This document shows, in pieces, positions 18,573 to 28,194 of a stretch of DNA of 64,000 nt. Below the pieces are notes generated by a model, which worked only from the letters and a program-made list of their open reading frames with translations, had not been told where the DNA came from and ran no database searches. Both the position numbers and the translations under genes were made by a program. The DNA comes from Chryseobacterium angstadtii (GTDB lineage: Bacteria; Bacteroidota; Bacteroidia; Flavobacteriales; Weeksellaceae). The first letter of the stretch is position 1, and every line of letters starts with the position of its first letter. The DNA lies in assembly GCF_001045465.1 (NCBI RefSeq), contig NZ_LFND01000003.1, positions 1,054,001-1,118,000 of the forward strand. Direction: 5' to 3'.

Positions 18573-19847
18573 TTAGATCGGCTTAAAACTTAAACCCTGC
18601 TCCTGCAGCAGTTTCTGTTCCTGCTCTTTATAGTAACCACTTACTAATTTATCATGAATGGCTTCAAACGCTGCCAGTGTTTCATTAATTTCTGCATCCG
18701 TGTGAGATGCGGTAGGAATAAGTCTTAAAAGAATCATTCCCTTCGGAATTACCGGATATACTACGACAGAAGTGAATATTCTGTAATTTTCTCTTAAATC
18801 TTTTACAAGAAGAGTAGCCTCTACAGGAGTTCCCTGCATCATAACCGGAGTTACACAGGTATTGCTGTCCCCGATATTAAAGCCTCTTTCTTTAAGACCG
18901 TTCTGAAGCTTGTAGGTATTTTCCCAAAGTTTAGCTTTAATTTCAGGTCTTGTTCTCAACAGCTCCAGTCTTTTTAATCCTCCGATAACCATTGGCATCG
19001 TAAGAGACTTAGCAAAAATCTGAGATCTAAGGTTGAATTTCAGATATCTGATGATTTCTTTATCTCCCGCAAGGAAAGCTCCGAAACCAGCCATAGATTT
19101 AGCGAAAGTAGAGAAGTACACATCAATCTGATCCTGACATCCCTGCTCTTCACCAGCTCCGGCTCCTGTTTCTCCAAGAGTACCGAATCCGTGGGCATCA
19201 TCTACTAAAAGTCTGAAGTTATATTTTGATTTAAGATCACAGATCTCTTTAAGTTTTCCCTGCTGGCCTCTCATTCCGAAAACTCCCTCAGTAATCACAA
19301 GGATACCGCCTCCGTTTTCTTCTGCTACCTTAGTCGCTCTCTGAAGGTTTTTTTCAAGGCTTTCAATATCATTGTGTCTGTAAGTAAATCTTTTTCCGGA
19401 GTGAAGCCTCACACCGTCTACGATGCACGCATGAGAATCTACATCATATACGATAACGTCATTTCTGCTTACCAAAGCATCAATGGTAGAAACCATTCCC
19501 TGGTAACCGAAGTTTAATAAATACGCTGATTCTTTTTGTACAAAATCTGCCAGTTCTTTTTCCAGCTGAAGGTGCTGATCCGTTTCACCGGACATAGCTC
19601 TTGCGCCCATAGGGTAGAACATTCCATATTCTGCAGCAGCTTTGGCATCTGCTTCTATAACCTCCGGGTGGTTGCATAATCCTAAATAGTCATTAGCACT
19701 CCAGAAAATTACTTCTCTTCCCTGAAACTGCATTCTGGGACCGATAGGCCCTTCCAGTCTTGGGAAAATAAAATAGCCTTCTCCGTAATCTGCAAACTGT
19801 CCAAGAGGTCCTGGATTTTCTTTTATTCTTTCAAAAATATCCAACAT
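18573..19847 (-). CDS. PLP-dependent alpha-oxoamine synthase, probable cysteate fatty acyltransferase
   Basis: 424 residues. Alpha-oxoamine synthases condense an acyl thioester with an amino acid and release CO2. Visible motifs: IVYDVDSHACIVDG (PLP-stacking His), LLVDDAHGFGTLG (216-224) and the PLP lysine K250 in YFSTFAKSMAGFG. The family includes serine palmitoyltransferase, glycine C-acetyltransferase and cysteate acyltransferase. Because a cysteate synthase-like gene sits directly upstream, cysteate plus acyl donor giving 3-keto-capnine, the first sulfonolipid intermediate, is the favoured role. Serine palmitoyltransferase is the main alternative. Confidence 0.75.
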   Translation of the reverse strand: MLDIFERIKENPGPLGQFADYGEGYFIFPRLEGPIGPRMQFQGREVIFWSANDYLGLCNHPEVIEADAKAAAEYGMFYPMGARAMSGETDQHLQLEKELADFVQKESAYLLNFGYQGMVSTIDALVSRNDVIVYDVDSHACIVDGVRLHSGKRFTYRHNDIESLEKNLQRATKVAEENGGGILVITEGVFGMRGQQGKLKEICDLKSKYNFRLLVDDAHGFGTLGETGAGAGEEQGCQDQIDVYFSTFAKSMAGFGAFLAGDKEIIRYLKFNLRSQIFAKSLTMPMVIGGLKRLELLRTRPEIKAKLWENTYKLQNGLKERGFNIGDSNTCVTPVMMQGTPVEATLLVKDLRENYRIFTSVVVYPVIPKGMILLRLIPTASHTDAEINETLAAFEAIHDKLVSGYYKEQEQKLLQEQGLSFKPI

Positions 19848-19869
19848 TTTGTATAAGTAAATTTAAAAA

Positions 19870-19894
19870 GCCTTTCCTGTAAAACACAAAAGGC
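19870..19894 (-). terminator. Hairpin with U-run between the two sulfonolipid genes
   Basis: On the minus strand GCCTTTT and AAAGGC pair around a loop of about 12 nt and are followed by TTTTTAAATTT. It lies in the 74-base gap between the synthase stop and the acyltransferase start, so it may act as a partial terminator or attenuator. Confidence 0.5.
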
Positions 19895-19921
19895 CTGATT
19901 TGTATCGTGGGTTATTGATTT

Positions 19922-20959
19922 CTATTTAATGAATTCCGTTTTGAAAACTTCATCGTAATTGTGTACACAGTTATTGACAAAGCCTTGTTCAGCCATCCAT
20001 TTATCGCTGTATACTTTAGTGATATATCTTGATCCGTGATCAGGGAATATAAGCACTATGATATCATCTTTGGTAAGTTCATGAGACTGGGAATACTGAA
20101 TAAGTGCCTGGGTAACGGCTCCTGTAGTATACCCTCCCATAATAGCTTCTTTAAGGGCTATTTCACGGGTTCTGTAGGCAGACATCTCGTCGTTTACTCT
20201 TACAAATTCATCTACTTTGTCAAAAAGAAGAGCAGCAGGAATTAAATTTTTTCCCATTCCTTCAATCTGATAAGGATGAACATCTTCTTTGTGAATCTCA
20301 CCGGTTTCGTGGTAGCTCTTCAGGATAGATCCGTCGGCATCCACACCAATGATTTTAATATTGGGATTCTTCTCTTTTAAAAATTTTCCCGAACCAGACA
20401 ATGTTCCACCCGTTCCAGTGCAGGCAAAAAGGTGCGTTACCTTACCTTCTGTCTGTTCCCAAATTTCAGGACCTGTAGTCTGATAATGTGCGTCAATATT
20501 CAACTCGTTGAAATACTGATTGATATAAACTGAATTTGGTGTTTCTGAAGCTATTCTTTTAGCTACTTCATAATAAGATCGGGGATCATGTGCTGCAACA
20601 TTGGCGGGACAAATGTATACAGTTGCGCCTAATGCTTTTAAATAAGCAATTTTCTCAGGCTTTGTTTTGTCGCTTACCGCAAGAATACATTTATATCCTT
20701 TAATAATACAGACCATTGCAATAGAAAAACCGGTATTTCCGGAGGTAGTTTCTACAACTACAGAATCTTCCTTTAATAAACCTTTTTGTTCAGCGTTTTC
20801 TATAATATGAAGTGCTATTCTATCTTTTGTGGAATGTCCAGGATTATATGATTCTAACTTGGCATAAACGGTTGCAGGAATATCTTTTGTAACAGTATTA
20901 AGCTTCACCATAGGAGTATTTCCTATTAGGCCAAGAATATTATCGTAAACATTACTCAT
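19922..20959 (-). CDS. Cysteine synthase-family PLP enzyme, probable cysteate synthase
   Basis: 345 residues of the fold-type II PLP family. K45 in NPGHSTKDR is the Schiff-base lysine (cysteine synthases usually read NPGGSVKDR), and ETTSGNTG near 70-77 binds the substrate. CTGTGGTLSGSGKFLKE is the phosphate-binding loop. Cysteate synthases of this type are thought to use O-phosphoserine and sulfite. The neighbouring acyltransferase is what tips the call from cysteine synthase or cystathionine beta-synthase to cysteate synthase; the sequence alone does not settle it. Confidence 0.7.
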   Translation of the reverse strand: MSNVYDNILGLIGNTPMVKLNTVTKDIPATVYAKLESYNPGHSTKDRIALHIIENAEQKGLLKEDSVVVETTSGNTGFSIAMVCIIKGYKCILAVSDKTKPEKIAYLKALGATVYICPANVAAHDPRSYYEVAKRIASETPNSVYINQYFNELNIDAHYQTTGPEIWEQTEGKVTHLFACTGTGGTLSGSGKFLKEKNPNIKIIGVDADGSILKSYHETGEIHKEDVHPYQIEGMGKNLIPAALLFDKVDEFVRVNDEMSAYRTREIALKEAIMGGYTTGAVTQALIQYSQSHELTKDDIIVLIFPDHGSRYITKVYSDKWMAEQGFVNNCVHNYDEVFKTEFIK

Positions 20960-21181
20960 TATTTGTTATTTTCAATAAAAATCTGACCGCAAAAATACAA
21001 AAAAATAAATAATTACTAAACTTTTGTTTGACTTCAAGCCAGCGATTCGGTAAAATTTATTTTCTGATTTGCAATCTTCAATCAAGTACGATCACAAATA
21101 CTACGCCATTTTTTTTAAATTTTGTTAAAAACACCATAGAATGCTATAAAAGCCTTATTTTCGCGTAATTGATTTAATACT

Positions 21182-24100
21182 ATGAAAAATTGGACTTTTA
21201 AGCAATGGAACACCGTTTTAGGATGGGTGATTTTTGTCATTGCCTTTTTCACGTACTTGTCGACCATAGAACCCAATTTCAGTTTCTGGGATTGCGGCGA
21301 GTACATTTCCTCAGCAGTAAAACTTGAAGTAACGCATGCTCCCGGAGCGGCTTTATTCCAGATTGTGGGTGCCGTGGCAGCCATTTTTGCTTTAGGGAAA
21401 GGTGAAAATTATTCTATCGTAATCAATGCAATGTCTGCATTGTTCAGTGCGCTGACGATTTTATTTCTATTCTGGACGATTACCCATTTTGTAAGAAGAC
21501 TTTTAAACAAAGATTTTGATGAAGTAACAAAACATCAGGAAATTTCAATTCTTTTTGCAGGAGCAGTAGGAGCGTTATGTTTTACCTTCTCAGATACCTT
21601 TTGGTTCTCTGCAGTAGAAGGAGAAGTATATTCCATGGCTTCTATGTTTATCGCTCTTTTGGTGTGGTTAATTACCAAATGGGAAAACGAATATCTGGCG
21701 AAAGACAGCGAAAGATGGATCATCCTTATTTTCTTTGTATTAGGTCTTTCCGTAGGGGTTCACATGATGGGGATGCTTGCAGTACCGGCTGTATGTCTGG
21801 TGTACTATGCAAGAAACTACAAATTCACCTGGAAAAACTTTATCTGGGCCAATGCCATTACTTTGGGAATTTTGATTATTGTTTTCAAAATTATTTTCCC
21901 ATTGATTATGACGATGTTCGGAAGACTTGAAATATTCTTCGTGAACGGTCTTGGACTTCCTTTCCACTCGGGAACGATAGCTGCATTTATTTTAATGACA
22001 CTGGCGTGTTTCTTTATGATTAAGTATGCCAGAAAAGCAAAGAAAAATATTTTTCAGACTGCTGCATTGTCTGTGGTTTATATGATTATCGGTTTCTCAT
22101 GCTGGATGGTTATTCCCATCAGAGCGAATGCGAATCCACCGATGAACCTTAACGATCCGGATACGGCAATCGGTATGCTGGATTATTACAACAGAGAACA
22201 ATACGGTGACTGGCCGACGATCTACGGACAAAACTACACCGCTTTCCTTGATGCCAACGGAATTGAGAAAAATGAAGACGGAAGTTTCAAGACTCAGAAG
22301 ACCGGAGAAATCTATGAAAAAGATGAGAAAACCGGAACGTACAGAAAAACAGGAGACCGTTTCAACTATGTTTTCAGTAAATCTCAGGTGAGCTTAATGC
22401 CGAGAATGTTCAACGAAGATAAAGATGTGATGGCCAACTACATTTCTATGTATGGAGCTCCTGATTTTACCTTCAATTATGGCAATGAAGATGTAGCGGA
22501 CAATCCTCAGGCAAAACAGATCTTTGACGAGCTTAGAGCAAAATATGAAGATAAATCCATTACCGCAGCAGATTATTTAAAGGTGAAGCCTTATAACCTG
22601 ATTAATGTTCAAAAGCCTTCACTGGCTCAGAATATGGATTATTTCATCACTTTCCAGAACGGGTATTATTTTGTAAGATACCTGATGTGGAACTTCGTAG
22701 GAAGACAGAACGATCTTGAAGGAAATATGGAAAACACCAAAGGAAACTGGATTTCGGGGATTTCTTTTATAGATAATGCTTTATTGGGGAATCAGGATAA
22801 AATGCCTGCTAAATTCCAGAATGAAAGTACGGTGAAGTTCTTCTTTTTACCCTTAATTTTAGGATTGATTGGTTTCTTTTTCCAGCTAAACAGAGACTTT
22901 GGAAGATTCTATGCGCTTCTTTCATTATTTGTTTTAACCAGTGTCGGAATTATTTTCTATACAGGAGTAAAACCTTTTGAACCAAGAGAAAGGGATTATG
23001 CGATGGTAGGTTCCTTCTATGCATTTGCGATCTGGATTGGTCTTGGAGCCGGAGCTATTTTATGGTTTATTCAGTCTAAAGTAAAATCTAACGGAGCTAA
23101 TATTGCTCTGGGAGTAGTTTTATTAGGTGTACCGTTTATGATGGGCTTCCAGAATTACAACGTACATGACAGAAGCAATCGATATACAGCTTATGACTAT
23201 GCTTATTCCGTATTAAAATCGCTTCCGAAAAATGATATTTTATTCGTATACGGAGACAATGATACTTACCCTGTTTGGGCCATTCAGGAAACAGAAAGAT
23301 TCAGAGATGATGTAAAAGTAGTCAACTTTACTCTAGCTTCAACACCTTGGAACCTTGATCAGGTAAAGAGAAAAACATATAATGCAGCAGGAATTCCAAG
23401 TGAATTGACTCATGATGATTACAGGGATGGAGTAAACGACCAGATCTATATGATGAAAAAAGAAGACTGGGAAGGCGTTTTCTCTATGTTGAAAGAACAG
23501 GGCGTTCCGGATACCCAATTCGGAGCTTTCAAAAAATACCTTACTCAGGATTCATTGACATTAAAAGAAGCTGTTGATTTCATTAAATTTAAATCTCCGG
23601 AAAAGGATGAACTTTTAAAAATGTATTTCGGGGAAGAAAAGTATGAAAAATATAATATTCTTCCGGTAGACAAATTCATCCTTCCTGTAAACAAAGAAAA
23701 TGCATTAAGAGCAGGAATTATTACCCAGGCAGATCTTCCGAACGTAGTAAACCAGATTATGATCACGTACAAAGGAAACACCCTTTATAAAAACAACCTG
23801 ATCATGCTGGATATGCTGGCGAATTTCGACTGGAAGCGTCCGATCAATTTCTCATCAGGAGGAATCTATGACAGTGAAAATATTTTTTATCTTGATGAAT
23901 ATCTTCAGTTTGACGGATTTAGCTACAGATTAGTTCCAATCCATACCGCTCAGAGCGTAGACGGAGATATGGGAAGAGTAGATGCCAATTCTTTATACAA
24001 CGTAGTGAAAAACTTCAGATGGGGGAATTTTAAAGATTTGAACAGTCATTTTGATGAAACCGCTACTTCCAATATCATGAGCTACAGAATGTCGGCAAGC

Positions 24101-24667
24101 AGAGCTGCTTCAGCATTGGCATTAAGCGGACAGAAAGCTAAAGCGGTAGAATTACTGGATCTGGCTTCAAAAGAAATTCCTGCTCAGAAATTCAACGATC
24201 CCCGTTCATTGAGCGCAATGGTTACAGGATATATCATAGCAGGACAGGAACAGAAAGGGCTTCAGCTGGCGGAAATTCTTAAAAAAGGAATTTTTGAAGA
24301 ATATGATTATTATTTAAGCCTTGCTCCTGCAGATCAGAATTTCGCAAGAAGACAGATGAGAACAAAACCTATGGAATATTCTCTTGTGGTAGCTGCGGTT
24401 ACTGATGCTTACAAAAAGCTAGGGCAGGATGATAAAGCCTATGCTTACCTTGTAAAATCCATAGAACCGATTGATAAAAAGTTCAATACTTTTATCAAAG
24501 ACCTTCAGCAGATGGGAAAACAAAAAGCCATAAAAGAATCTGAAAACGTGCAGAAAATTACGCCGTTCTACCAGTATTTATTTGATGTGATGGAACCTTT
24601 TGATTCCACTTATTCAAAGGAAAAAGAGGAACAGATTACCAAAGCAATTATCAAAGCAACAGAATAA
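21182..24667 (+). CDS. DUF2723 / GT-C type membrane glycosyltransferase-like protein
   Basis: 1161 residues. The N-terminal 640 residues hold about a dozen membrane helices. FSFWDCGEYISSAVKLEVTHAPGA (residues about 31-54) is the DUF2723 signature, with the acidic residues thought to be catalytic in GT-C enzymes; the family is related to human TMEM260, an O-mannosyltransferase. The C-terminal part is soluble and extracytoplasmic, with a helical-repeat-like stretch (KAVELLDLASKEIP, YLVKSIEPI). Likely protein O-glycosylation or envelope glycan transfer. It is followed by another GT-C-like gene. Confidence 0.85.
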   Translation: MKNWTFKQWNTVLGWVIFVIAFFTYLSTIEPNFSFWDCGEYISSAVKLEVTHAPGAALFQIVGAVAAIFALGKGENYSIVINAMSALFSALTILFLFWTITHFVRRLLNKDFDEVTKHQEISILFAGAVGALCFTFSDTFWFSAVEGEVYSMASMFIALLVWLITKWENEYLAKDSERWIILIFFVLGLSVGVHMMGMLAVPAVCLVYYARNYKFTWKNFIWANAITLGILIIVFKIIFPLIMTMFGRLEIFFVNGLGLPFHSGTIAAFILMTLACFFMIKYARKAKKNIFQTAALSVVYMIIGFSCWMVIPIRANANPPMNLNDPDTAIGMLDYYNREQYGDWPTIYGQNYTAFLDANGIEKNEDGSFKTQKTGEIYEKDEKTGTYRKTGDRFNYVFSKSQVSLMPRMFNEDKDVMANYISMYGAPDFTFNYGNEDVADNPQAKQIFDELRAKYEDKSITAADYLKVKPYNLINVQKPSLAQNMDYFITFQNGYYFVRYLMWNFVGRQNDLEGNMENTKGNWISGISFIDNALLGNQDKMPAKFQNESTVKFFFLPLILGLIGFFFQLNRDFGRFYALLSLFVLTSVGIIFYTGVKPFEPRERDYAMVGSFYAFAIWIGLGAGAILWFIQSKVKSNGANIALGVVLLGVPFMMGFQNYNVHDRSNRYTAYDYAYSVLKSLPKNDILFVYGDNDTYPVWAIQETERFRDDVKVVNFTLASTPWNLDQVKRKTYNAAGIPSELTHDDYRDGVNDQIYMMKKEDWEGVFSMLKEQGVPDTQFGAFKKYLTQDSLTLKEAVDFIKFKSPEKDELLKMYFGEEKYEKYNILPVDKFILPVNKENALRAGIITQADLPNVVNQIMITYKGNTLYKNNLIMLDMLANFDWKRPINFSSGGIYDSENIFYLDEYLQFDGFSYRLVPIHTAQSVDGDMGRVDANSLYNVVKNFRWGNFKDLNSHFDETATSNIMSYRMSASRAASALALSGQKAKAVELLDLASKEIPAQKFNDPRSLSAMVTGYIIAGQEQKGLQLAEILKKGIFEEYDYYLSLAPADQNFARRQMRTKPMEYSLVVAAVTDAYKKLGQDDKAYAYLVKSIEPIDKKFNTFIKDLQQMGKQKAIKESENVQKITPFYQYLFDVMEPFDSTYSKEKEEQITKAIIKATE

Positions 24668-24679
24668 AAACAGCTAACA

Positions 24680-24706
24680 AAAACGGAACCGAAGTTCCGT
24701 TTTTTT
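24680..24706 (+). terminator. Terminator after the DUF2723 gene
   Basis: A perfect 10-bp stem AAAACGGAAC (24680-24689) / GTTCCGTTTT (24694-24703) with a CGAA tetraloop and a T-run. Confidence 0.9.
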
Positions 24707-24759
24707 GTTATTGGGATTCCTGAATTTTAAGATTATATTTGTCAAACTAAAAATGCGTG

Positions 24760-26247
24760 ATGGCAGAAAATAAAAATAACAGACTCCCAATTTATGCCGT
24801 AATTTTTACGGTCTTATTAAAACTTCTCTTTTTACTGACTCATTATATCCAGGAAGATGCTTTCATAACCTGGAGAGTGGCCCAGAATCTATTAGACTAC
24901 GGTGTAATAGGCTTTAACGGAGAAACCAAGATTTCAGCCTCTACCACCCATCTTTATGTTTTTGTTTCCTATCTGTTCAATCTGGTTTTAGGGAAAGAAT
25001 ATTTTATTGAACCCCTTTTGATTTTCAATTCCATCCTTTTTACAATCGGAACATTATTTCTAGCCCATCTTACTCTTAAAAATCCCTGGCATAAAGCTAT
25101 TTTTATAGTTCTGATCGGAATTTTGCCGCCTGCTGTGAAGATCTCTATTCTGGGAATGGAGTATGGGATTCTCTTCTTTCTGGAAATGTCCCTTCTGTAT
25201 TACGGTTTCAGTAAAGGCAGGAAATGGGCTTTGATTCTTTTGCCGATCCTGATTATGTTCACCAGAATTGATACCATTATTTTCCTCGGAATTGTATTTT
25301 TGGTGGATATCTTTTGGAACAGAAAGATCAGATGGAGCTATATTTGGGGTGGAATTTTAGGTCTTTTGTCTGTACTTTCCTTCAACTGGCTATATTTTGG
25401 AGAACTCGTGAATAATACGATTGTAGCCAAAAAACTTCTTTACGAACATGATTTTACTTTTGCACAGAATCTCGACTATTTCCTTGTAAGCTTTGGTAAT
25501 TTCTGGGGAATGCTGAAACTTCCCGGAAACTTTAATCCGGTAACGGTTATCGTCCTTATTTTTGAGCTGTTGTGCTTTATTTATCTGGTAAGACAAAGAG
25601 AGAAGAGAAATTATTTTCTTTGGATGATCTTTATTTTCGGATGGGTAAAACAAATTATTTTTATTTCTCAGAAAAGCTTATTCGACTGGTATTACTGGGT
25701 GCCTCAGCTTTTACTTTTTGTTCCTGTCCTTATTTTTGTTCTGGAACAGAAAGAGAAACGAAATCTATGGCTGTCTCTTTTAGTAGTATTTTATATTCTT
25801 CCGATGACCGTTTTTCAAACCATACATTCTATTGCTACAGGAAACGGAGAATGGAATTACCGCAGAAAAATAGGTCTGTTTTTAAATTCATATGAAAAAG
25901 ATAAAAACCAATGGATTTTACTTGAACCTGCGGGTTATGTTCCTTATTTTTCCGGTTTGAAAACCATTGATGAAGTAGGATTGGTAGACAAACAGATCCA
26001 GACTGAGGTTAAAAAAGATAAAGCCCACTACTGGCTCAATACTGTAAAAAACAGAAAGCCAAAATACCTTCTTTCTTACAATAATCTGTTTACAGGAAAG
26101 GATGCCGCCTATTATCAGGCTCATTATAAACTTTTAAAAGAATTCAGAATAAAAGATAACCTGAAAAGTGATAACCGCATTCTGGAAAAGATTTATCATT
26201 TAAAGCCTTCAGGGACGGATTACAATTTGTATGTGAAGATAGATTGA
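24760..26247 (+). CDS. GT-C fold membrane glycosyltransferase-like protein
   Basis: 495 residues from the ATG at 24760; a GTG just before it is also in frame. About ten to twelve hydrophobic helices. The first extracytoplasmic loop has QEDAFITWRVAQNLLDYGVIGFNGE, matching the acidic 'EDA-IT-R-A-NL--G-G-VFN-GE' pattern of GT-C enzymes such as arabinofuranosyltransferases. The C-terminal soluble tail (GYVPYFSGLKTIDEVGLVD) also recurs in that group. The lipid-linked sugar donor is not identifiable. It follows the DUF2723 gene but is separated by a terminator. Confidence 0.75.
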   Translation: MAENKNNRLPIYAVIFTVLLKLLFLLTHYIQEDAFITWRVAQNLLDYGVIGFNGETKISASTTHLYVFVSYLFNLVLGKEYFIEPLLIFNSILFTIGTLFLAHLTLKNPWHKAIFIVLIGILPPAVKISILGMEYGILFFLEMSLLYYGFSKGRKWALILLPILIMFTRIDTIIFLGIVFLVDIFWNRKIRWSYIWGGILGLLSVLSFNWLYFGELVNNTIVAKKLLYEHDFTFAQNLDYFLVSFGNFWGMLKLPGNFNPVTVIVLIFELLCFIYLVRQREKRNYFLWMIFIFGWVKQIIFISQKSLFDWYYWVPQLLLFVPVLIFVLEQKEKRNLWLSLLVVFYILPMTVFQTIHSIATGNGEWNYRRKIGLFLNSYEKDKNQWILLEPAGYVPYFSGLKTIDEVGLVDKQIQTEVKKDKAHYWLNTVKNRKPKYLLSYNNLFTGKDAAYYQAHYKLLKEFRIKDNLKSDNRILEKIYHLKPSGTDYNLYVKID

Positions 26248-26376
26248 AAGATTAAATGATTTAAAAATTGAAAGATTGAAGGAGTTGGACATTAGAAATG
26301 TATGTGTTATTATTCTCAAACCCTCAAGCCCTCAAACTCTAATACTGTAACACCTCTCACCTAATCCCTAAAAACT

Positions 26377-26904
26377 ATGAAATACTGTGCTTTTCTCCGT
26401 GGCGTAAACGTAAAAGGAACCAATATGAAAATGGCCGATGTGTGCCAGGTTTTTAAAGAAGCCGGAACGAAAGAGGTAGCTTCTGTGCTGGCCTCAGGAA
26501 ATATTGTATTTTCTTCTGACAAAAATGCAGGAGATTTAAAGGTAATTCTGGAAAAAGCGATGTCTGATCATTTTTCCTATGAAGCTTTTTTATTTGTAAA
26601 ATCTAAGGAAGAAACTGAGATTTTCTGGAACAGCATTCCTTTTGAAAAAAATGACGACCTGCATATTTATGGTTTTGTAGGAAATCCCGGAGTGGAGAAT
26701 GTTTTGATGGAGGAGTTTGAAGCGGCTTCCAAAGCTGAAAATGAAAAAGCGGAGATTAAGGAAGAACTGTTTTATTGGCAGGTTCCAAAAGGAAATACGC
26801 TGGATTCTTCTTTTGGGAAAGTTTTAGGTAAGAAAAGTCTTAAAGATCAGTTCACAAGCCGGAATGTTAATACTTTTGAGAAGATTCTGAAGAAAATGGG
26901 CTGA
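26377..26904 (+). CDS. DUF1697 domain protein
   Basis: 175 residues, the normal length. MKYCAFLRGVNVKGTNMKMADVCQVFKEAGTKEVASVLASGNIVFSS is the conserved DUF1697 start, and the C-terminus carries SFGKVLGKKSLKDQFTSRNVNTFEKI. Cytoplasmic, no known activity. It stands alone, preceded by a low-complexity stretch of CCCTCAAA-type words and followed by the 62-nt repeat pair. Confidence 0.88.
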   Translation: MKYCAFLRGVNVKGTNMKMADVCQVFKEAGTKEVASVLASGNIVFSSDKNAGDLKVILEKAMSDHFSYEAFLFVKSKEETEIFWNSIPFEKNDDLHIYGFVGNPGVENVLMEEFEAASKAENEKAEIKEELFYWQVPKGNTLDSSFGKVLGKKSLKDQFTSRNVNTFEKILKKMG

Positions 26905-27340
26905 TCAACTTATTTATTTTGTTCTCGCTGATTGTTCAGATTGGGCAGATGATTGCGTATACATGCTTTACATTTGCAGAAACTGACGATTAAAATCTGC
27001 GTTATCCGTAAAATCTGCGTGAGATTATAATTATTTTAACCACGGATTTTACAGATGAGCACTGATGGTTGCTTTATATATTTCAAAGAACAATAAGACT
27101 CTACGTTATCCGTGAAATCTGCGTGAGATTATAATTATTTTAACCACGGATTTCACAGATGAGCACACATGATTGTGTATATTTTTCACGGAAATGTTTA
27201 ATTTTTCTTTAGATCTTTCCAATATTCCATTTATTTTCCCGTATCCCGAAACTCGCAACCCAACGAATCAAACTCCTCAAATAATTTCCGATTCTGAAAC
27301 TTTATAAGTATTTTTACTGAACTTTTTAATTTACATAAAA
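26905..27340. other. Intergenic region with repeat elements
   Basis: 436 bases between DUF1697 and kdsA. The left and centre hold the 62-nt repeat pair and a degenerate TAAAATCTGCG word at 26991. The right-hand 170 bases are AT-rich and presumably contain the kdsA promoter, which I could not pin to the consensus. Confidence 0.6.
27001..27166. repeat. Direct repeat of a 62-nt hairpin-forming element
   Basis: Copies at 27001-27062 and 27105-27166 differ at only a few positions. Each has an inner inverted repeat: ATCCGTAAAATCTG near the left end faces CGGATTTTACAGAT near the right. In the second copy the left arm reads GTGAAAT and the right ATTTCAC, so an A-to-G change is matched by T-to-C on the other side and pairing is kept. 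Spacer is 42 nt. No repeat array or cas gene is present. Confidence 0.8.
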
Positions 27341-28150
27341 ATGATTCAGTATTTAGATAATATACACCACAAAGATTCCAAAAACTTTTTCCTGATCGCC
27401 GGTCCTTGCATTATTGAAGGAGAAGATATGGCATTAAGAATTGCAGAAAAAGTAATCAGCATAACAGACAAATACAACATTCCCTATATTTTCAAAGGAA
27501 GTTTTAAAAAGGCAAACAGAAGCCGTGTAGATTCTTTTACCACCATTGGAGAAGAAAAATCTCTGGAAATTCTTAGAAAAGTAGGGGAAACCTTCAATAT
27601 ACCAACGACCACAGATATTCACGAAAATGAGCATGCAGCACTGGCTGCGCAGTATGTTGATGTATTGCAGATTCCTGCATTTTTAGTACGTCAGACTGAT
27701 CTTTTGGTAGCTGCGGCAGAAACAGGGAAGTGTGTAACTCTGAAAAAGGGACAATTTCTTTCCCCGGAATCCATGAAATTTGCCGTTCAGAAGATTACCG
27801 ATTCCAATAACCAGAAAGTAGCAATTATTGAAAGAGGAAATTCATTCGGATATACGGATTTGGTTGTTGATTACAGAGGTATTCCTACGATGAGAGAATA
27901 TGCACCTGTTATTTTGGACGTTACCCATTCCTTACAGCAGCCTAACCAAAGCTCCGGAGTTACAGGAGGAAGACCGGATCTGATAGAAACAGTAGCCAAA
28001 GCAGGAATTGCTGTAGGAGCAGACGGGATTTTTATTGAAACTCATCCTACCCCTGAGACTGCGCTATCAGACGGTGCAAACATGCTAAGACTGGATCTGT
28101 TGGAAGATTTATTACAGAAATTAACAAGAATCAGAGAATCCATTTTGTAA
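27341..28150 (+). CDS. kdsA: 3-deoxy-8-phosphooctulonate synthase
   Basis: 269 residues. Condenses phosphoenolpyruvate with arabinose 5-phosphate to Kdo 8-phosphate, the first committed step of Kdo formation. FFLIAGPCIIEGEDMALRIAE is the N-terminal active-site strand. FKGSFKKANRSRVDSF binds the substrates, TTDIHE and LQIPAFLVRQTDLL follow, and IFIETHPTPETALSDGANML closes the barrel. The whole pattern matches KdsA of the DAHP synthase class I family. A TonB-dependent receptor gene starts 44 bases after its stop. Confidence 0.97.
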   Translation: MIQYLDNIHHKDSKNFFLIAGPCIIEGEDMALRIAEKVISITDKYNIPYIFKGSFKKANRSRVDSFTTIGEEKSLEILRKVGETFNIPTTTDIHENEHAALAAQYVDVLQIPAFLVRQTDLLVAAAETGKCVTLKKGQFLSPESMKFAVQKITDSNNQKVAIIERGNSFGYTDLVVDYRGIPTMREYAPVILDVTHSLQQPNQSSGVTGGRPDLIETVAKAGIAVGADGIFIETHPTPETALSDGANMLRLDLLEDLLQKLTRIRESIL

Positions 28151-28194
28151 TTGTTAAAAAATCCCTATTTTTAGAAATTCTTAAAATATTTCTT

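Noticed and set aside
27001..27166. CRISPR array
   Set aside because: Only two repeat copies of 62 nt, a single spacer of 42 nt that resembles ordinary intergenic DNA, and no cas gene in the window.
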